Shown here: one piece after another, positions 41,270-50,145 of the stretch
Layout of the letters: the number at the start of each line of letters is the position of its first letter
Numbering within the stretch: position 1 is the first letter of the stretch
NCBI RefSeq assembly: GCF_026013545.1
Contig: NZ_JAPDOG010000025.1
Span: 1 to 56,073 of the forward strand
DNA length: 56,073 nt
DNA from: Defluviimonas salinarum
Lineage (GTDB): Bacteria; Pseudomonadota; Alphaproteobacteria; Rhodobacterales; Rhodobacteraceae
Reading direction: 5' to 3'
Translations under genes and position numbers: made by a program
Notes under the pieces: generated by a model
The model's input: the letters and a program-made list of their open reading frames with translations, nothing else
What the model was told of the DNA's origin: nothing
Databases searched by the model: none

Positions 41270-41294
41270 TGACAAAAACAATCGGATTAGTCAA
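41270..41294 (-). promoter_or_regulatory. candidate bfd-bfr promoter with TTGACT and a TGAC/GTCA dyad
   Basis: On the minus strand TTGACT (41294-41289) could be a -35 box. TGAC and GTCA flank an AT-rich 16-bp core, a layout reminiscent of iron-responsive (IscR/RirA-type) sites in Rhodobacterales. A hairpin CGCCCC-N6-GGGGCG lies in the leader at 41241-41258. The regulator assignment is a guess. Confidence 0.35.
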
Positions 41295-41310
41295 GCCCGG
41301 TGCGCGACCC

Positions 41311-41925
41311 TCAGCCGACCAGCCGCTTGATCGCGCCGACCAACGCCATGTCGGCGCCGAGCGCGTCGGCGGTCAGCTCCGCGACCGTGGCCGCCAGCGC
41401 CTCGGACGCGACGATCCGGTCGACGAGGCCCCAGTCGAGCGCCTCGGCGGCGCCGACCTTTACCCCGGCCATCAGGATCATCTTGGCCCGCGCCGGCCCG
41501 ACGAGCCGCGCCATCCGCACCGGGTCGGAGGGCTGGGGCAGAAAGCCAAGCTTCATCACCGGGTAGAAGAACTTCGCCTCGGGCACCGCGATCCTGAGAT
41601 CGCAGGCAAGCGCCATGCCGAAGGCGCCGCCCGCGAGCGTGCCGTTCAGCGCCGCGACCGTGAGGCAGGGCAGCGCCGCGATCGCGCCCGAGAGCCGCTC
41701 CCAGACCGGATCGGTGGCAAGCCCCGCGCGCGCCTCGTCGAGATCGGCGCCGGCGGAGAAGACCCCGCCCTCGCCGGTCAAGACCAGCGCCCGCGCCTCC
41801 TCGCGCCCGGCCGCCTCGGCAATTGCGGCCAGTTCCGCGAGCATCACTCTCGTCAGCGAGTTCGCCTTGTCCGGCCGCGCGATGACCGCCCGCCACAGCC
41901 CGCCGTTCTTCTCCAGCCGGATCAT
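41311..41925 (-). CDS. enoyl-CoA hydratase/isomerase family protein, short
   Basis: The 204-aa crotonase-fold protein has the oxyanion-hole segments VLTGEGGVFSAGADLDEARAG and AALNGTLAGGAFGMALACDLRIA. It stops near LTADALGADMALVGAIKRLVG, about 50 residues shorter than most crotonases, so the C-terminal helical subdomain is reduced. The second catalytic Glu is not obvious. It may be an isomerase or a truncated hydratase. It has its own transcript upstream of bfd on the same strand. Confidence 0.85.
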   Translation of the reverse strand: MIRLEKNGGLWRAVIARPDKANSLTRVMLAELAAIAEAAGREEARALVLTGEGGVFSAGADLDEARAGLATDPVWERLSGAIAALPCLTVAALNGTLAGGAFGMALACDLRIAVPEAKFFYPVMKLGFLPQPSDPVRMARLVGPARAKMILMAGVKVGAAEALDWGLVDRIVASEALAATVAELTADALGADMALVGAIKRLVG

Positions 41926-42059
41926 CCACGCCTCCGCTCACCTGATCGTGTACCTCTAGCAGCATCCCGGGGCGGAATTCCATACCGCCCCGACCCTTGA
42001 CCCGGCCCGCTCGCGGGCCGATGGTACGGCCCGAAACGGGTAATGAAACGGGCAAAGAC

Positions 42060-43547
42060 ATGAGACATTGGACAGGCCGCAGCGCCGGCGCGCTGACCGC
42101 TCTTCTTCTCGGGACCACGGCGGTCCAGGCCGATGTGACCGCGGCCGAGGTCTGGCAGGGCCTCACCGACTACTATGGCGATCTCGGCCAGACCGTCACC
42201 ACGGGGTCGAGCGCCATGGACGGCGACACGCTGGTGGTCACCGATGCGGTCTTCGCCTCAGAGACGCCCGAGGGCGGTACGAAGGCAACGGTTGCCGAGA
42301 TCCGGCTGAAGGAGCTTGGCGACGGGCGGGTCGAGGTCACGATGTCCGAGGAGATCCCGGTCGCGATCACGGCCAAGCCGGCGACCGGCGAGGCGGTCGA
42401 CATGGCGATGAAGATCACCCAGTCCGGCCTCGCGATGGTCGTTTCGGGGCAGGCGACAGACATGACCTTCGATTTCACCGCTGACACGATCGGCATCCGC
42501 ACCGAGCAGACGGAAGTCGAGGGCGACACCGTCCCCATGACGCTCGACGCCACCCTGACCGGCAACGCCGGCAACTACCGGATCGTCACCGAGGGCGCGC
42601 GCAACGTGACCTCGACGATGACGGCCGACAAGCTCGACTTCGCCGTCTCTGGCAAGGACCCCAAGGCCGAGACCGATTTTTCTGCCTCGGGCTCGCTCGC
42701 CGGGCTGAGCGGCACCTCGACCGCGACGATGCCGGACGCGGTCGACTTCGCCGACATGGGCGCAGCGCTGCAGGCCGGGCTGGCGATGGAGGGCACCTTC
42801 GACTACACCAGCGGCGGCTACGTCATCGACGGCAAGGACGGTGCCGACACGGTGAGCATCCAGTCCACCGGCGGCGCCGGCGCGCTCAAGTTCGCGATGT
42901 CGCGCGACGGGCTGAGCTATGGCGGCACCGGCAAGGCCGCTCAGATCGCGATCCAGGCTTCCGCCCTGCCGATTCCGGTCGATCTCTCGGTCGCCGAGAC
43001 CGCGTTCGACATGAAGATGCCGGTCTCCAAGAGCGAGGAGGCGCAGCCCTTCGGCCTTCTCGTGAAGCTGATCGATTTCGAGGTCTCCGAGGGGATCTGG
43101 GCGATGTTCGACCCGACGACCCAACTGCCGCGCGATCCGGCGACGCTGATCGTCGATCTCTCGGGCGCGGCGAAAGTCCTGTTCGACATCTTCGACCTGC
43201 ATGAGCCGGCAGCGCCCGACGCAAGCCCCGGCGAGATCGAGTCGCTCGACATCAACGAAGTCAAGCTGTCGGCCGTCGGCGCCGAACTCACCGGTTCTGG
43301 CGCGATGACCTTCGACAACTCCGCCCCGGTACCGCAGCCGCGTGGCATGGTCGATCTGCAGCTTGTCGGCGGCAACGGTCTCATCGACAAGCTCGTGGCG
43401 ATGGGCTTCGTGCCCGAGGACCAGGCGGCGGGCGCGAAGATGATGATGGGCCTCTTCGCGGTACCGTCGGGCGAGGACACGCTGACCTCGAAGATCGAGT
43501 TCAAGGAGGATGGCGGCGTCTACGCCAACGGCCAGCGCATCCAGTAA
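42060..43547 (+). CDS. DUF2125 domain protein, exported
   Basis: The 495-aa protein has a signal peptide (HWTGRSAGALTALLLGTTAVQA) and a long beta-rich body with repeated TV/TM/DFTAD-type strands, such as MTFDFTADTIGIRTEQTEV and FDYTSGGYVIDGKDGADTVSI. This fits the DUF2125 family seen in Rhodobacterales, probably periplasmic or outer-membrane-associated, of unknown role. The ATG at 42060 starts the signal peptide directly. A perfect terminator follows at 43572. Confidence 0.8.
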   Translation: MRHWTGRSAGALTALLLGTTAVQADVTAAEVWQGLTDYYGDLGQTVTTGSSAMDGDTLVVTDAVFASETPEGGTKATVAEIRLKELGDGRVEVTMSEEIPVAITAKPATGEAVDMAMKITQSGLAMVVSGQATDMTFDFTADTIGIRTEQTEVEGDTVPMTLDATLTGNAGNYRIVTEGARNVTSTMTADKLDFAVSGKDPKAETDFSASGSLAGLSGTSTATMPDAVDFADMGAALQAGLAMEGTFDYTSGGYVIDGKDGADTVSIQSTGGAGALKFAMSRDGLSYGGTGKAAQIAIQASALPIPVDLSVAETAFDMKMPVSKSEEAQPFGLLVKLIDFEVSEGIWAMFDPTTQLPRDPATLIVDLSGAAKVLFDIFDLHEPAAPDASPGEIESLDINEVKLSAVGAELTGSGAMTFDNSAPVPQPRGMVDLQLVGGNGLIDKLVAMGFVPEDQAAGAKMMMGLFAVPSGEDTLTSKIEFKEDGGVYANGQRIQ

Positions 43548-43571
43548 CCTTGGCGGCAATGACCTAAACCT

Positions 43572-43603
43572 AAACCGCCCGCGCCCGCCGCGGGCGGTTT
43601 CGC
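43572..43603. terminator. bidirectional intrinsic terminator, 12-bp perfect stem
   Basis: AAACCGCCCGCG (43572-43583), loop CCCGC, CGCGGGCGGTTT (43589-43600). T-runs on both strands come from the AAA/TTT ends of the stem. It sits between the convergent DUF2125 and hypothetical genes. Confidence 0.85.
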
Positions 43604-43619
43604 CTTGGTCCCGCCGTCG

Positions 43620-44633
43620 TCACCAGTGGATCGTCGCCGGCGGACAATAGACCCCGTATTTCGTCTCGCGGTAGCTGCCGCCCTCCTTCGAACCGGTCGA
43701 GGTCCAGTACCGCTTGAAGTCAAGTTGCGCGTGGGCAAGCCCGCGCACCGTCACCTGTCCGAAGACCGAGACGATGATCCAGTGGGCTTTCTGCCGGTGG
43801 TTGGGCAGCGGCGTGAGTGGCGCGAGCTTCGGCAGCCAGCCGCCCCAGCGCGACTTGTCGATGTTCTGGCCGCCCTCGCCGATCGCCACGGCACTGGTGT
43901 ATTGCGCGTCATGGTACTTGGGCGTGGGGTAGCCGAACGGCAACAGGCAAAGTCGCGCCGCCATCGCGACGCTGGCGAAACGGCTGGTGAGGAACCAGTC
44001 GTCGCTCCAGACCCGGTAGGCGCCATGTAGCCACGGCCGCGCGCTGCAGCTCCAGTCGCCATCGCCGAAAGGGATGTGCAGGAAATACCACTGGATCTCC
44101 ATCCAGTCGAAGGAGTTGTATTCCGGAATGAACGAGAAATCGTAAAGCCCGGTGCCCTTTCCCCGGATGTCGAGAAAGAACTCCTGGCGTTCGGAATAGC
44201 CGGCCATCGTCCATGCATCCGGATTGGATGAGGCCTCGGCCGTGAAGCCGGCGATCGTATCCCGGTTCCGACCCACCGCGACGACGGCATAGGGATGCGC
44301 CGGCACCGTGCCGAGAGCGGGCACCGCCCTCAGCCCGAAACCGGGATCGTCGCTCTGCCGAGCCTGCCCGTCGAGGCGTGCGCCGGCATGCTGAAGATAG
44401 GCGGTCTCCTCGGCTTCGGCCTGCATCGCCAGTTCCTCATGCGTCAACCCGAGTTTTTCCAGCACGTCGCGGTCGAGCACCTTCCGTCGCGCCTCCAGCC
44501 AGGCCGTGCGGATCTCGGCGTCGCGTCCCTCCGCATGCTCGGCCTCGACCGCACCACTCACCAACCGCCGCGCCGCGGTGAAGCCCGCATATAGCTCTTC
44601 CGGCGAGAGCCCCGACAAACTGTGCTGATCCAT
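43620..44633 (-). CDS. uncharacterised 337-aa soluble protein
   Basis: I do not recognise the family. The protein has no signal peptide or membrane segment. The N-terminal third is helical and acidic (SPEELYAGFTAARRLV, EAEHAEGRDAEIRTAWLEARRKV). The C-terminal part is rich in aromatics (FDWMEIQWYFLHIPFGDGDWSC, RVWSDDWFLTSRFASV, AQYTSAVAIGEGGQN). Codon use looks normal for the window. No operon partner is adjacent: the DUF2125 gene converges and pmbA diverges 166 bp upstream. Confidence 0.7.
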   Translation of the reverse strand: MDQHSLSGLSPEELYAGFTAARRLVSGAVEAEHAEGRDAEIRTAWLEARRKVLDRDVLEKLGLTHEELAMQAEAEETAYLQHAGARLDGQARQSDDPGFGLRAVPALGTVPAHPYAVVAVGRNRDTIAGFTAEASSNPDAWTMAGYSERQEFFLDIRGKGTGLYDFSFIPEYNSFDWMEIQWYFLHIPFGDGDWSCSARPWLHGAYRVWSDDWFLTSRFASVAMAARLCLLPFGYPTPKYHDAQYTSAVAIGEGGQNIDKSRWGGWLPKLAPLTPLPNHRQKAHWIIVSVFGQVTVRGLAHAQLDFKRYWTSTGSKEGGSYRETKYGVYCPPATIHW

Positions 44634-44799
44634 GATCCGCCCTTCGCTCTGCGGCCCCCTGCCGGACCCGCGTGTTCAAAGTAGCGGTCCGTCCAGCCGC
44701 CGCATTGACGGTGGTCAGCCCCGCACCATCGCGCCCTTGCGCGTGATCCCGGCCCGGACTACCTCCTAGGAAACGTTCCGCGACACAGGATCCGACCGC

Positions 44800-46146
44800 A
44801 TGACCGACCGGCTCGCCCCCCTGACCGAGGCCCTCCTCGCCGCCGCCACCAAGGCTGGCGCCGAGGCCGCCGACGCGATCGCCGTCGACGGCACCGCGCT
44901 CTCCGTCGACGTGCGCGGCGGGCGGCTCGAACAGGCCGAAAGGGCCGAGGGGATCGAGATCGGCCTCCGCGTCCTGATCGCCAAGCGCCAGGCCTGCGTC
45001 TCGGCCTCCGACATCTCCGAACGGACCATCGCCGAGATGGCCGAGCGCGCCGTCGCGATGGCCCGCGAGGCGCCCGAGGATCCGAGCCTCGGCCTCGCCG
45101 ATCCGGGCGAGCTTGCGTCCGCCTGGGATCTCGCGGCGCTCGACCTCGCCGACCCCGCCGCCGAACCCGCCGCCGCCATGCTCGAGGACGATGCCCGCCG
45201 CGCCGAGGCAGCCGCCCTCGCCGTCAAGGGCGTGAGCCAGGTCCAGTCGGCCTCGGCGAGCTATTCGCACCGCCGCCTGCACCTTGCCGCGACGAACGGC
45301 TTCGCCGGGGGCTACGCGCGGACGTCGCGCTCGACCTCCGCCGTCGCCATCACCGGCGAGGGGCTGAGGATGGAGCGCGACTGGGCCGCCGAATCCCGCG
45401 TCTATCAGTCCGACCTGCCAAGCCCGGAGGAGATCGGGCGGCTCGCCGGCGAGCGGGCGGTGGCGCGCGCAGGCGCGCGAAAGCCGAAGACCGGCGCCTA
45501 TCCGGTCGTCTTCGACGAACGCATCTCGGCCGGGCTGATCGGCCATCTCCTCGGCGCGATCAACGGCAGCGCGATCGTGCGCGGCGCTTCCTGGCTCCGC
45601 GACGCGATGGGTGAACAGGTCCTGCCCCGTGGCCTCTCGGTCTTCGAGAACCCGCACCGCCCGCGCATCACCGGCTCCCGCCCCTTCGACGCCGAAGGGC
45701 TGCCGACCGAAGCCCGCGACATCGTCCGCGACGGCGTGCTGCAGACCTGGACGCTCGACCTTGGCACCGCCCGCCGGCTTGGCCTTAAATCCACCGCCTC
45801 GGCCTCGCGCGGCACCTCCTCGCCGCCCTCGCCCTCGGCCTCCAACATCGCACTGACCCAAGGCGACAAGAGCCGCGACCAGCTCCTCGAGGAGATCGGC
45901 ACCGGCCTTCTCGTCACCTCGATGATCGGCTCCTCGATCAACCCCACGACCGGCGACTATTCGCGCGGCGCCTCGGGATTCTGGGTCGAGAACGGTCAGC
46001 TCGCCTACCCGGTGAACGAATGCACCATCGCCGGCAACCTGCGCGAGATGCTGCTCAGGATCACCCCCGCGAACGACGCCCGCGCCCATCTCAGCCATGT
46101 CGTCCCCTCGCTCCTCGTCGAAGGGCTCACCCTTGCCGGCGAGTGA
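44800..46146 (+). CDS. pmbA: TldE/PmbA-type metalloprotease subunit
   Basis: PmbA (TldE) pairs with TldD to cleave small peptides and process peptide antibiotics; TldE lacks the zinc site, which TldD supplies. The 448-aa protein has SVDVRGGRLEQAERAEGIEIGLRVLIAKRQAC, the typical N-terminal strand, and LKSTASASRGTSSPPSPSASNIALTQG with INPTTGDYSRGASGFWVENGQLAYPVNECTIAGNL, the C-terminal TldE signature. No tldD is in the window. It starts an operon with cysQ, DUF4170, waaA and lpxK. Confidence 0.92.
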   Translation: MTDRLAPLTEALLAAATKAGAEAADAIAVDGTALSVDVRGGRLEQAERAEGIEIGLRVLIAKRQACVSASDISERTIAEMAERAVAMAREAPEDPSLGLADPGELASAWDLAALDLADPAAEPAAAMLEDDARRAEAAALAVKGVSQVQSASASYSHRRLHLAATNGFAGGYARTSRSTSAVAITGEGLRMERDWAAESRVYQSDLPSPEEIGRLAGERAVARAGARKPKTGAYPVVFDERISAGLIGHLLGAINGSAIVRGASWLRDAMGEQVLPRGLSVFENPHRPRITGSRPFDAEGLPTEARDIVRDGVLQTWTLDLGTARRLGLKSTASASRGTSSPPSPSASNIALTQGDKSRDQLLEEIGTGLLVTSMIGSSINPTTGDYSRGASGFWVENGQLAYPVNECTIAGNLREMLLRITPANDARAHLSHVVPSLLVEGLTLAGE

Positions 46147-46912
46147 CCTCGACCTCCTGACCGAGGCGGCGCGCGCCGCCGGCGCGATCGCCCGGCGCTT
46201 CTTCCGCGCCTCGCCCGGCATCTGGCACAAGCCCGGCGGCGCCGGCCCGGTGACGGAGGCCGACCTCGAGGTGAACCGGATGCTCCATGCCGAGCTCGGC
46301 GCCGCCCGCCCCGGGTACGGCTGGCTGAGCGAGGAGACCCCCGACGACCCCGCCCGGCTCGGCACCGAACGCACCTTCATCATCGACCCGATCGACGGCA
46401 CCCGCGCCTTCATCGAAGGCGACACGAGCTTCGCCCATTCACTCGCCGTGGCCGAAGACGGCCGGATCACCGCCGCCGTCGTCTACCTGCCGATGAAGGA
46501 CATGCTATACGCCGCAACCGCTGCGGGCCCGGCGACGCTGAACGGCACCCCGATCCGTGCCTCCGTGAAGACCGGGGCCGAAGGCGCCACGCTCCTCACG
46601 GCAAAGCCGAACCTCGCCTCCGAGCACTGGAAGGACGGTACCCCGCCGCCCTTTCAGCGCAAGTTCCGCGCTTCGCTGGCCTGGCGGCTCTGCCTCGTCG
46701 CCGAAGGCCGTTATGACGCGATGCTGACGCTCCGGCCGAGCTGGGAATGGGACATCGCCGCGGGCGACCTGATCGCGCGGCAGGCGGGCGCCACGGTGAC
46801 CGACCGTAAGGGCCTGCCGCTCCGCTTCAACGCCGCCGATCCCCGCACCGCCGGCGTCATCGCCGCACCGGCCCCGCTCTGGACGGCACTCCGCAGCGCC
46901 CTCAACGCCTGA
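46097..46912 (+). CDS. cysQ: inositol-monophosphatase family, CysQ-like 3'(2'),5'-bisphosphate nucleotidase
   Basis: The 271-aa protein has the lithium-sensitive phosphatase motifs: GAGPVTEADLEVNRM, the metal-binding FIIDPIDGTRAFIEGDTSFAHSLAV and the C-terminal WEWDIAAGDLIARQAGATVT. CysQ removes PAP made during sulfate assimilation; an inositol phosphatase role is possible. ATG 46097 would overlap pmbA by 50 bp; a TTG at 46133 after GAAGGG is an alternative start that would give a shorter N-terminus. Confidence 0.88.
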   Translation: MSSPRSSSKGSPLPASDLDLLTEAARAAGAIARRFFRASPGIWHKPGGAGPVTEADLEVNRMLHAELGAARPGYGWLSEETPDDPARLGTERTFIIDPIDGTRAFIEGDTSFAHSLAVAEDGRITAAVVYLPMKDMLYAATAAGPATLNGTPIRASVKTGAEGATLLTAKPNLASEHWKDGTPPPFQRKFRASLAWRLCLVAEGRYDAMLTLRPSWEWDIAAGDLIARQAGATVTDRKGLPLRFNAADPRTAGVIAAPAPLWTALRSALNA

Positions 46913-46956
46913 GCACCCAGTCCGTCTTTCATCCCGCCGAAACATCCTCGGAGGGA

Positions 46957-46977
46957 GATTGCCCGTTCCGGGCAATC
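46957..46977. terminator. hairpin with 8-bp perfect stem, no T-run
   Basis: GATTGCCC (46957-46964), loop GTTCC, GGGCAATC (46970-46977), in the gap between cysQ and the DUF4170 gene. It may be a partial terminator or a mobile-element-like repetitive hairpin; only one copy is visible here. Confidence 0.4.
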
Positions 46978-47081
46978 CGGGGTGGCAGACGCCCCCGCCC
47001 TGCCCGCAAGCCGCCTTGAGGCGCCCCGCCCCTTGGCATAGGGTGGCGCGCGAAACCCAACCCCAAGCCCCGGAGCCCCCC

Positions 47082-47327
47082 ATGACCCAGCGCCTGCATC
47101 TCGTTTTCGGCGGCGAGCTGGTGGACCCGACCAGGACCGTCTTCAGGGATCCAGAGCGGATCCACGTCGTGGGCGTCTTCCCCGACTACCAATCCGCCTA
47201 CAACGCCTGGAAGGCCGAAGCCCAGCGCACCGTAGACGACGCCCATACCCGCTACTTCATCGCCCATATCCACCGCCTGCGGGACGAGGCGACGGCGGCC
47301 AGCCCGACCGAGGAACTCGGCCTCTGA
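47082..47327 (+). CDS. DUF4170 protein
   Basis: The 81-aa protein (LHLVFGGELVDPTRTVFRDPE, VVGVFPDYQSAYNAWKAEAQ, YFIAHIHRLRDEA) matches the DUF4170 family, a small alphaproteobacterial protein regularly found between cysQ and waaA. The function is unknown. The ATG at 47082 is the one conserved in this arrangement. waaA follows after 12 bp. Confidence 0.9.
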   Translation: MTQRLHLVFGGELVDPTRTVFRDPERIHVVGVFPDYQSAYNAWKAEAQRTVDDAHTRYFIAHIHRLRDEATAASPTEELGL

Positions 47328-47339
47328 GCCCTCGCCGGC

Positions 47340-48569
47340 ATGGGACGCTCACTCGCCCTCGCGCTCTACCTCCTGACGGCGTCCCGCGCCGCGCCGGGCG
47401 AGGCGCCAACGCGCGCGCCGCGCCCCGACGGCCACCTCGCCTGGCTACATGTCGGCCGTGGCGCCAACCTGCGCAGCCTCGCCCAGCTGACCCAGCGGTT
47501 GCAGCGCGCCCGGCCGAAGCTCCGGCACCTCGTCACCGGCGAAGGACCGACACCGCCCGACCTCACCGGCTTTCCGGCCAACACCCGCTCCGACCTGCTG
47601 CCGCCCGACCGGTTACCAGCGCTCAGGCCCTTCCTCGACCACTGGCGCCCCGATCTCGCGATCCTCACCGGCGCCAGCCTGCCGCCCGCGCTGATCACCG
47701 AGGCCGCGGCACGTGCGATCCCGCTCATCCTCGCCGACATCCGCCTGACCCCGCAATCGGCGGCCGCCTGGCGCTGGCGGCCCGGCATGGCGGCCTCGCT
47801 TCTCGCCCGCTTCACCCGGATCCTCGCCCAGGACGCCGAGACCGCGGCCCGGCTCCGCGCCCTCGGCGGCCGGCGCCTGCCCGTCGACGTGGCCGGCCGG
47901 ATCGAGGAAACCACCGATCCGCTACCTGGCAACGAGGCCGAGCGCGCCGCCCTCGCAGACCTCCTCCAGACCCGCCCGGTCTGGCTCGCCGTGGCCTGCC
48001 CGCAGGCCGAGGAGGAGGCGGTCATCGCCGCCCAGGCCCATGCGATGCGGCTGGCGCACCGCATGCTCCTGATCCTCGTCCCGTCGGAACCAGACCGCGC
48101 CCCGGCACTGGCCGAGCGGATTGCCCGCGAAGGCTGGATCACCGCGATACGGTCGCGCGAAGAGGAACCCGACCCTGAGGTCCAGGTCTTCATCGCCGAC
48201 AGCGAGGAAGAGCTCGGCCTCTGGTACCGGCTCGCGCCGGTAACTTTCATGGGCGGCACGCTTGGCGAGGGCGGGACGAGCCGCAACCCGTTCGAACCGG
48301 CGGCACTGGGCTCGGCGATCCTGCACGGCCCCCATCCCGGCCCCTACCCCCATGCCTATGCCCGCCTCGCCGAGGCCCGCGCCGCCCGCCGCATCGCCAC
48401 GCCCGAGGCTCTTGCCGCCGCGGTCGGCGACCTGATCGCACCCGACAAGGCGGCGGTCTTGGCTCACAATGCCTGGGCCGCCTCCTCCGGTGGCGCCGAG
48501 GTGGCCGAGCGCGTGGTGCAGCTTGCGCTGGCAACACTCGACGCCCGGCAAAAGCCGGAGACGCCCTGA
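47340..48569 (+). CDS. waaA: 3-deoxy-D-manno-octulosonic acid (Kdo) transferase
   Basis: WaaA adds Kdo residues from CMP-Kdo to lipid A at the inner membrane. The 409-aa GT-B protein has [30 protein letters not shown] (an RxxP-type turn), [20 protein letters not shown], and the donor-site [38 protein letters not shown]. The N-terminal membrane helix and Gly/Ala-rich loop are shorter than in enterobacterial KdtA, typical of Rhodobacterales. Its stop TGA shares one base with the lpxK start (TGATG). Confidence 0.92.
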   Translation: MGRSLALALYLLTASRAAPGEAPTRAPRPDGHLAWLHVGRGANLRSLAQLTQRLQRARPKLRHLVTGEGPTPPDLTGFPANTRSDLLPPDRLPALRPFLDHWRPDLAILTGASLPPALITEAAARAIPLILADIRLTPQSAAAWRWRPGMAASLLARFTRILAQDAETAARLRALGGRRLPVDVAGRIEETTDPLPGNEAERAALADLLQTRPVWLAVACPQAEEEAVIAAQAHAMRLAHRMLLILVPSEPDRAPALAERIAREGWITAIRSREEEPDPEVQVFIADSEEELGLWYRLAPVTFMGGTLGEGGTSRNPFEPAALGSAILHGPHPGPYPHAYARLAEARAARRIATPEALAAAVGDLIAPDKAAVLAHNAWAASSGGAEVAERVVQLALATLDARQKPETP

Positions 48570-49573
48570 TGCGCGCGCCCGGATTCTGGCACGGCGATCC
48601 CGCCCGCCCGGCCTGGCAGGCCCGGCTCCTCGCCCCGCTCGGGCGGTTCTACGCCGCCGCCACCGCGCGCCGCCTCGCCGCCGGCTCGGCCGGCGCCGCC
48701 GATCCCGGCGTGCCGGTGATCTGCGTCGGCAACCTCAATGCCGGCGGTACCGGCAAGACGCCGACGGTAATTGCGCTCGCCCAGCGGCTCGCGGGGCGCG
48801 GCCTAACCGCCCATGTCGTGAGCCGCGGTCACGGCGGCCGCCTCGCCGGGCCAGTCCGCGTCGACGAGCGTCGCCACACCGCCACCGACTGCGGTGACGA
48901 ACCCCTTCTGCTGGCGGGCTTCACCCCGACCTGGATCGCCCGCGACCGGGCTGCCGGTGCCCGCGCCGCCGTGAAAGCCGGCGCCGAGGTCATCCTGCTC
49001 GACGACGGATTCCAGAACCCCACCCTCGCCAAGCACCTCTCGATTGTCGTCGTCGATGCGGCGAAGGGCTTCGGCAACGGGCGTTGCCTGCCCGCCGGCC
49101 CCTTGCGCGAACCGGTCGCGACCGGTCTTTCCCGTGCCGACTTCCTGCTCTCGATCGGTCCCTCCGCCGCGCAGCAGAGCTTCGCCGCGACCTGGGGCCA
49201 CGCGATCAGGGTCCCACACCTGACCGGCCAGCTCGCGCCGCTCCGGACCGGGATGGACTGGCCCGGCCTCAGGGTCCTCGCCTTCGCCGGCATCGGCCAC
49301 CCCGAGAAGTTCTTTGCCACGCTCGAAACCCTCGGCGCCGAGATCGCCCGCGCCGAACCCTTCGACGACCACCAGCCCCTCAGCCCCGCGCTGCTGCGCC
49401 GGCTCGAGGCCGATGCCCTGGCGCTCGACGCCCAGCTCGTCACCACCGAGAAGGATGCCGTGCGCCTGCCGCCCGACTTCCGGCCCAATGTGCTGACCCT
49501 CCCGGTCCGGCTTGACCTCGACGACTGGTCGCCGCTCGACGCGGCACTCGACCGGCTGCTGCCGCGCCGCTGA
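48569..49573 (+). CDS. lpxK: tetraacyldisaccharide 4'-kinase
   Basis: LpxK phosphorylates the 4' position of the tetraacyl-disaccharide 1-phosphate to make lipid IVA. The 334-aa protein has the P-loop [21 protein letters not shown], then [17 protein letters not shown] and [25 protein letters not shown], in which the catalytic Asp pair is recognisable. It is translationally coupled to waaA, so Kdo transfer and lipid A phosphorylation are co-expressed. Confidence 0.95.
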   Translation: MRAPGFWHGDPARPAWQARLLAPLGRFYAAATARRLAAGSAGAADPGVPVICVGNLNAGGTGKTPTVIALAQRLAGRGLTAHVVSRGHGGRLAGPVRVDERRHTATDCGDEPLLLAGFTPTWIARDRAAGARAAVKAGAEVILLDDGFQNPTLAKHLSIVVVDAAKGFGNGRCLPAGPLREPVATGLSRADFLLSIGPSAAQQSFAATWGHAIRVPHLTGQLAPLRTGMDWPGLRVLAFAGIGHPEKFFATLETLGAEIARAEPFDDHQPLSPALLRRLEADALALDAQLVTTEKDAVRLPPDFRPNVLTLPVRLDLDDWSPLDAALDRLLPRR

Positions 49574-49635
49574 CCCGCCCGGATTTGGCGAGGGGCCGCA
49601 TCCGGGGTATCCTGCCTTCGCACATGGAGGCCGCC

Positions 49636-50082
49636 ATGAAACCGACCGCCCTTGTCCCCGCCTTCCTCATCGCCGCGCTTCCGGCCCTCGCCTGGGAGAC
49701 CGAACAGACGCCCGATTCCGCTCGCACCTGGCAGTCCGTGAGCGGCCTTGCCGCCGAGTTCGGCTGCCGTCGCGGCCAGCAGGGCTATCTCGATTTCCGC
49801 CTGACCGACGCAGCCGGCGGCGGCCGCTTCGCCGGCATCCGCTCGCTGATGCTCTGGATCGAGCTCGCCGATGGCCGCACCGCCCGCTACCCTGTCGATG
49901 TGGCCATCGCGGGTCCGTCCCTCATCGGCCGTTTCTATGTCTCGGCCGAGATCCTCGACCACTTCCAGAACGGCACCGCGATGATCATCGACAGCGCGCT
50001 GCCACGGCAGGAATTCCTGCGCACCGACATGAAGGGCACCGGCGCCGCCCGCCTCGCCTTCCGCGAACGCTGCGGCCTCTGA
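49636..50082 (+). CDS. exported hypothetical protein
   Basis: The 148-aa protein has a signal peptide (MKPTALVPAFLIAALPALAW) and a mixed alpha/beta body (WQSVSGLAAEFGCRRGQQGYLDFRL, DGRTARYPVDVAIAGPSLIG) with two Cys residues (about 43 and 146) that could pair. The ATG at 49636 is chosen since GGAGG at 49627-49631 is ideally spaced. No function could be assigned. It converges with the CoA-transferase gene across a hairpin. Confidence 0.7.
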   Translation: MKPTALVPAFLIAALPALAWETEQTPDSARTWQSVSGLAAEFGCRRGQQGYLDFRLTDAAGGGRFAGIRSLMLWIELADGRTARYPVDVAIAGPSLIGRFYVSAEILDHFQNGTAMIIDSALPRQEFLRTDMKGTGAARLAFRERCGL

Positions 50083-50108
50083 TCTTCATCTTACCGGAAG
50101 TATCCTCC

Positions 50109-50130
50109 GGGGGTCCGGGGGTGGACCCCC
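50109..50130. terminator. hairpin between convergent genes, 8-bp stem
   Basis: GGGGGTCC (50109-50116), GGGGGT, GGACCCCC (50123-50130), in the 63-bp gap between the exported hypothetical and CoA-transferase genes. Hairpins of this GGGGTCCGGGGG type are common at gene ends in Rhodobacterales; a T-run is absent. Confidence 0.55.
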
Positions 50131-50145
50131 CCGGCGCCGCCGCCC

